Shown here: positions 6,400-9,106 of the stretch, one piece after another
Layout: each line of letters starts with the position of its first letter
Numbering within the stretch: position 1 is the first letter of the stretch
Source of the DNA: Holosporales bacterium
Lineage (GTDB): Bacteria; Pseudomonadota; Alphaproteobacteria; Paracaedibacterales; UBA11393
DNA length: 9,106 nt
Assembly: GCA_003542655.1 (NCBI GenBank)
Contig: DPKF01000137.1
Location: 1 to 9,106, forward strand
Direction: 5' to 3'
Position numbers and translations under genes: made by a program
Notes under the pieces: generated by a model
Seen by the model: the letters and a program-made list of their open reading frames with translations, nothing else
Told to the model about the DNA's origin: nothing
Databases searched by the model: none

Positions 6400-7260
6400 A
6401 TGCAAGCACAAATAAAGTTTAAAAATATATCGCGTGAATGGTTTGTGGCTTTACAGTCACAGTTTATTCATGAACTAGAAACAATTGAAAAAGAAATGGG
6501 CGGTTCTGCGCAGTTTGAAAAGACAGCATGGAAGCGTATGGATGCAACGCAAGAAAATAACGATGGCGGTGGTGGAACAACGGCTGTTATGCGCGGTAAA
6601 GTTTTTGAAAAGGCTGGCGTTAATGTATCGACCGTTTATGGGCAATTTCATAAGGATTTTGCCTCTAAAATACCTGGTTGCGAAAAAGACCCCTCTTTTT
6701 GGGCGTCAGGTATATCGCTTGTTATTCATCCTAAAAACCCTTATGTGCCTATTACGCATATGAATACACGCATGATATCCACACAAAAAACATGGTTTGG
6801 CGGCGGTGGAGATTTAACGCCAGTCTTTCCAGTAGAGAAAGATACAGCAGATTTTCATCAAGCTTTTAAAACAGTGTGTGACAAGCATAATCCAAATTTT
6901 TACCCCGATTTTTCAAAATGGTGCGATGACTATTTTTATTTAAAGCACAGAAAAGAAACGCGCGGCGTTGGTGGCATTTTTTATGACTATCAATATGTTG
7001 AAAATGAGACAATGTTTGATGATCTATTTACGTTTACGCAGGGTGTTGGCACAGCATTTAAAAACATTTATACAGAAATTGTGCGCCGTCATATGCACAC
7101 TGATTATGGTGTAGAAGATCAAAAGAAACAATCGCACAAACGTTCGCGGTATGTGGAATTCAACTTGCTTTATGATCGTGGTACTAAATTTGGGTTGGAA
7201 ACTGGCGGCAATACCGAATCTATATTAATGAGCATGCCGCCGGAGGCAACTTGGCCTTAA
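6400..7260 (+). CDS. hemF: Oxygen-dependent coproporphyrinogen III oxidase HemF
   Basis: HemF decarboxylates two propionates of coproporphyrinogen III to vinyls with O2, giving protoporphyrinogen IX in heme synthesis; it is cytosolic and homodimeric. The 286-residue protein carries all family blocks: DGGGGTTAVMRGKVFEKAGV (55-74), GISLVIHPKNPYVP (104-117), WFGGGGDLTP (132-141) and the PROSITE-type signature from FSKWCDDYFYLKHRK through RGVGGIFYDY (171-198). RYVEFNLLYDRGTKFGLETG (250-269) and NTESILMSMPP (271-281) follow. It ends at EATWP, about 15-20 residues before the end of E. coli HemF; alphaproteobacterial HemF proteins commonly end at this PPExxWP, so it is complete. The ATG has only a weak purine leader (AAGACAG). 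The gene is divergent from the outer-membrane gene. It implies aerobic or microaerobic heme synthesis; other hem genes are not in the window. Confidence 0.97.
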   Translation: MQAQIKFKNISREWFVALQSQFIHELETIEKEMGGSAQFEKTAWKRMDATQENNDGGGGTTAVMRGKVFEKAGVNVSTVYGQFHKDFASKIPGCEKDPSFWASGISLVIHPKNPYVPITHMNTRMISTQKTWFGGGGDLTPVFPVEKDTADFHQAFKTVCDKHNPNFYPDFSKWCDDYFYLKHRKETRGVGGIFYDYQYVENETMFDDLFTFTQGVGTAFKNIYTEIVRRHMHTDYGVEDQKKQSHKRSRYVEFNLLYDRGTKFGLETGGNTESILMSMPPEATWP

Positions 7261-7306
7261 AAAAGGTCACGTCCATTCTTTTATGCGCATATCAATTAAA
7301 GCAGCA

Positions 7307-7852
7307 TTAACGTTTTAAGTATGCGACTGTTTCGCGAATAATTTGTTCTGATAAATCTATTAACAGTCGTTCTCTAACAGATGATTTTGCTGCCTCATTA
7401 GAAAATTCATCTGAAGCTTCCAGATTATAAGACGATACAGAATCAAGCTTTATTATGTGTGTAGGTGTGTTGACTTTTGTGGTATGTGTGTCAATAAGAG
7501 GCGATATGATAAGGTCTACAGCAATACGCCCCTGATTTCTAAGGGTATCTCCTGAGTTATCAATGCCAACAGATGCAAAATTTTCTGTTATATTAATTTT
7601 TAAAAGCATCTTTTGATTTAATAACGATTCTATAATATGCTTTTTTTGTTCCAATATATTTTTTAGTTTAAAAACGCTATAACTCTCACCCGATAAAGAA
7701 TGAATTTTAATCTGTAATTTTGAATTTTTATGTCCTGTTTCTGAACATGACGACTGCGTATTTTTATAAAGAGGCGTTAAAGAGCAGGACGCAAGTAAAG
7801 GCAGAATAATTAATAATTTAACTTTATGCAGCAGCATTTTTAAGACGTTCAT
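7307..7852 (-). CDS. lptE: LPS-assembly lipoprotein LptE
   Basis: LptE is the outer-membrane lipoprotein that plugs and supports the LptD barrel for LPS insertion. The 181-residue protein has a lipoprotein signal with lipobox LASC (Cys23). CSLTPLYKN follows and resembles the CGFxPLYG start of mature alphaproteobacterial LptE. A lysine-rich alpha/beta body comes next (IRVEL-like ILEQKK, KMLLKINITE, RIAVDLIISPL). The C-terminal helix SSVRERLLIDLSEQIIRETVAYL matches the ARERLLxDLAEQI pattern of the family. The divergent body makes the call slightly less certain than for the enzymes. Two starts are possible: ATG 7852, where AAGG abuts the codon, or ATG 7837, giving a tidy 18-residue signal (MLLHKVKLLIILPLLASC). 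Both overlap the 3' end of tilS (29 or 14 bases), implying cotranscription and coupling. In many alphaproteobacteria lptE lies between leuS and holA; neither is here. Confidence 0.85.
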   Translation of the reverse strand: MNVLKMLLHKVKLLIILPLLASCSLTPLYKNTQSSCSETGHKNSKLQIKIHSLSGESYSVFKLKNILEQKKHIIESLLNQKMLLKINITENFASVGIDNSGDTLRNQGRIAVDLIISPLIDTHTTKVNTPTHIIKLDSVSSYNLEASDEFSNEAAKSSVRERLLIDLSEQIIRETVAYLKR

Positions 7853-8828
7853 CCTTAAGAATAATTAATTGTGCCCTTTGCTGCTCAATAACGCAACCAC
7901 CGGCTGAGAGTTTTTTAAATCTATTCTCTTGAAGTTGCTGAAAAATATCAAGCATTTTATCGTATGCAGCAGCGTATGTTTTACCGCTTACATGTTGCAA
8001 AATACGTGCAATTATTTTCGTTGCAATACATTCATGTAATTGTAATAAAGGAACAATTGCAAGCGTTGCGCTAGCAGGAGTCAGTGAAACAACATCGTTC
8101 CATGCATCTTCTATTGTTTCATCTATAAAACTATTCACACTTTGTAAACGCTCTAGCGATTGTGGAAATTGTTGCATTAATAACCCCTGTTCTTTCATAT
8201 TGTTTAAGAAGGAACGCCACTGTATACGTTCAAACTTTAAATTGTTGTTGCTTGGATCCTGTATATAATCTTGTGATACGGACTGTAAATATTCTTTTAA
8301 TATGTCTGGTTGCATTAACAGTAGAGGGCGCGCAATAGTAACATGATTCCATACAGAGCATTCTTTCATCACAGAAAGACCTTCAAGACCAGAACCTTTA
8401 GATAATCGCATTAAAAATGTTTCAAGTTGATCTGCCCCATGGTGTGCAGTACAGATTGTTTGTATATTATTTTGATTACAAAAATTTGTAAGCAGCTCAT
8501 AGCGTGCTTGACGCGCTTTTTTTTGAATTCCTGTCGTGATGGGGCCATGCTCCCAAGTCAGAATATGGTGTTCAATATTCTTATCTTTCATCCAGGTCTG
8601 CACTGTTTTTGCTTCTTCTAATGAATTTTCACGTAAGTTATGGTTAACCGTTAATGCCACAACTGTGCATTGATTGTTTTGCGCCCAAGCATTTATCAAT
8701 AAACATAAGGCCATGCTATCTGATCCGCCAGATACGGCAACAGCGATTTTTTTTTGTCTTTTTTGTGTCACTATTTTTTGACAAAAAGTCGTTATTGTTT
8801 CTTCTAGTAGTGGGAAGAGATGTTTCAT
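7824..8828 (-). CDS. tilS: tRNA(Ile)-lysidine synthetase TilS
   Basis: TilS attaches lysine to C34 of the tRNA(Ile) with CAU anticodon, using ATP, so that it reads AUA; this is essential in most bacteria and matters in AT-rich genomes that use AUA often. The 334-residue protein has the PP-loop AVSGGSDSMAL (31-41), VNHNLRENSLEEA (61-73), the KKARQARYELL helix (103-113) and the long block TAHHGADQLETF to GSGLEGL (127-151). RPLL (167-170) and DPSNNNLKFERIQWR (191-205) follow. The C-terminal part ends with KKLSAGGCVIEQQRAQLIIL (306-325), typical of the short C-terminal domain. Length is normal for the compact alphaproteobacterial form. The ATG at 8828 has no clear Shine-Dalgarno sequence. The promoter candidate at 8864-8893 would drive tilS and the overlapping lptE. 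ftsH, a common tilS neighbour, is absent. Confidence 0.96.
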   Translation of the reverse strand: MKHLFPLLEETITTFCQKIVTQKRQKKIAVAVSGGSDSMALCLLINAWAQNNQCTVVALTVNHNLRENSLEEAKTVQTWMKDKNIEHHILTWEHGPITTGIQKKARQARYELLTNFCNQNNIQTICTAHHGADQLETFLMRLSKGSGLEGLSVMKECSVWNHVTIARPLLLMQPDILKEYLQSVSQDYIQDPSNNNLKFERIQWRSFLNNMKEQGLLMQQFPQSLERLQSVNSFIDETIEDAWNDVVSLTPASATLAIVPLLQLHECIATKIIARILQHVSGKTYAAAYDKMLDIFQQLQENRFKKLSAGGCVIEQQRAQLIILKDERLKNAAA

Positions 8829-9106
8829 TATGTAAATTATTAATGCCTTACTGTCTGTTTTTAAATTTACTGAATTTCTTAATTAAAGGTCAATAGAAAA
8901 TAAACTAAAGTAATTAATTAAAATTTTAATATTAGAATTATAAAAATTAAATATAACTTTAATATTTCATCATAGTAGGTAATATAAATTAATAAATGGC
9001 GTTACTTGAAAATAACTATAAACCCTAATTCGGGATGAAAAAATCTTATTGGTTCTGTGTTTTGATGTGTATAATCAACTCTATTGACGTAGTGATTTTC
9101 TGATGG
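8829..9106. other. AT-rich non-coding end of the window
   Basis: These 278 bases hold the tilS promoter candidate and otherwise no supported gene. Most is A/T runs, with a perfect 14-base palindrome ATTAAAATTTTAAT at 8917-8930 that is unremarkable at this composition. A 22-codon ORF at 9035-9103 begins MKKSYWF and is hydrophobic but has no good ribosome binding site. A TTGACG at 9084-9089 could be part of a promoter for a gene beyond the edge. Confidence 0.6.
8864..8893 (-). promoter_or_regulatory. Candidate sigma-70 promoter of the tilS-lptE unit
   Basis: On the minus strand TTGACC (8888-8893) and TAAATT (8864-8869) are 18 bases apart. A transcript from near 8857 would have a leader of about 28 bases before the tilS ATG. 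The -35 is close to consensus and the -10 is moderate; the background is AT-rich. Confidence 0.4.

Noticed and set aside
7216..7260. Apparent C-terminal truncation of HemF relative to E. coli
   Set aside because: Alphaproteobacterial HemF commonly ends at this PPExxWP position, so the protein is read as complete.
7253..7268. Possible hairpin terminator after hemF
   Set aside because: The 6-bp stem includes a G-T pair and overlaps the stop codon, and no T run follows directly.
8654..8896. Plus-strand open frame of about 80 codons opposite tilS
   Set aside because: It runs antisense through the conserved PP-loop region of tilS and has no family features of its own.
9035..9103. 22-codon ORF starting MKKSYWF that resembles a signal peptide
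   Set aside because: It has no convincing ribosome binding site, stops after 22 codons and lies in AT-rich DNA at the window edge; it could be chance.
1..9106. tRNA, rRNA, CRISPR arrays, insertion sequences, phage or toxin-antitoxin genes
   Set aside because: None seen on either strand; the gaps between genes are too short or too AT-rich to hide a structured RNA gene that I could recognise.

Overview
The window is AT-rich, gene-dense bacterial DNA with ten protein-coding genes and no RNA gene, insertion sequence, CRISPR array or phage gene that I can see. The gene set and protein signatures point to an alphaproteobacterium: an LptE-type lipoprotein of the alphaproteobacterial form, a HemF ending at 'MPPEATWP', a PduO-type cobalamin adenosyltransferase, and the AcpP, MnmA and TilS forms. 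Strong AT bias, short intergenic regions, a BrnQ-family amino-acid importer and vitamin B12 salvage would fit a host-associated lineage such as Holosporales-like endosymbionts. That lineage is inference; no marker gene here settles it.

Layout. Bases 1-993 (+) carry mutY, which lacks its true N-terminus. Its first 27 bases are an exact reverse complement of bases 41-67, which looks like a fold-back at a contig end. Bases 1024-1938 (-) encode an unrecognised exported protein, best started at an internal GTG. Bases 2133-2723 (+) encode the PduO-type adenosyltransferase. Bases 2742-4989 (-) hold a BrnQ-family permease and mnmA, overlapping by 20 bases. Bases 5074-5313 (-) are acpP with its own promoter candidate and terminator. 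Bases 5489-6331 (-) encode an outer-membrane beta-barrel protein with a very basic linker and a strong terminator. Bases 6400-7260 (+) are hemF. Bases 7307-8828 (-) are tilS and lptE, overlapping. Bases 8829-9106 are an AT-rich non-coding end containing a promoter candidate for tilS.

How the genes work together. Most are housekeeping: DNA oxidative-damage repair (MutY), tRNA wobble or anticodon modification (MnmA, TilS), fatty-acid carrier (AcpP), LPS export (LptE), outer membrane (beta-barrel protein), oxygen-dependent heme synthesis (HemF), coenzyme B12 formation and amino-acid uptake. They are arranged as short units of one or two genes, not as one pathway operon. I found no evidence of a defence island, secretion system or other novel multi-gene system. 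The items most worth a second look are the palindrome at the left edge, the orphan exported protein, the outer-membrane protein with a cationic linker, the unusual helix II of AcpP, and a small well-primed ORF after the adenosyltransferase gene.
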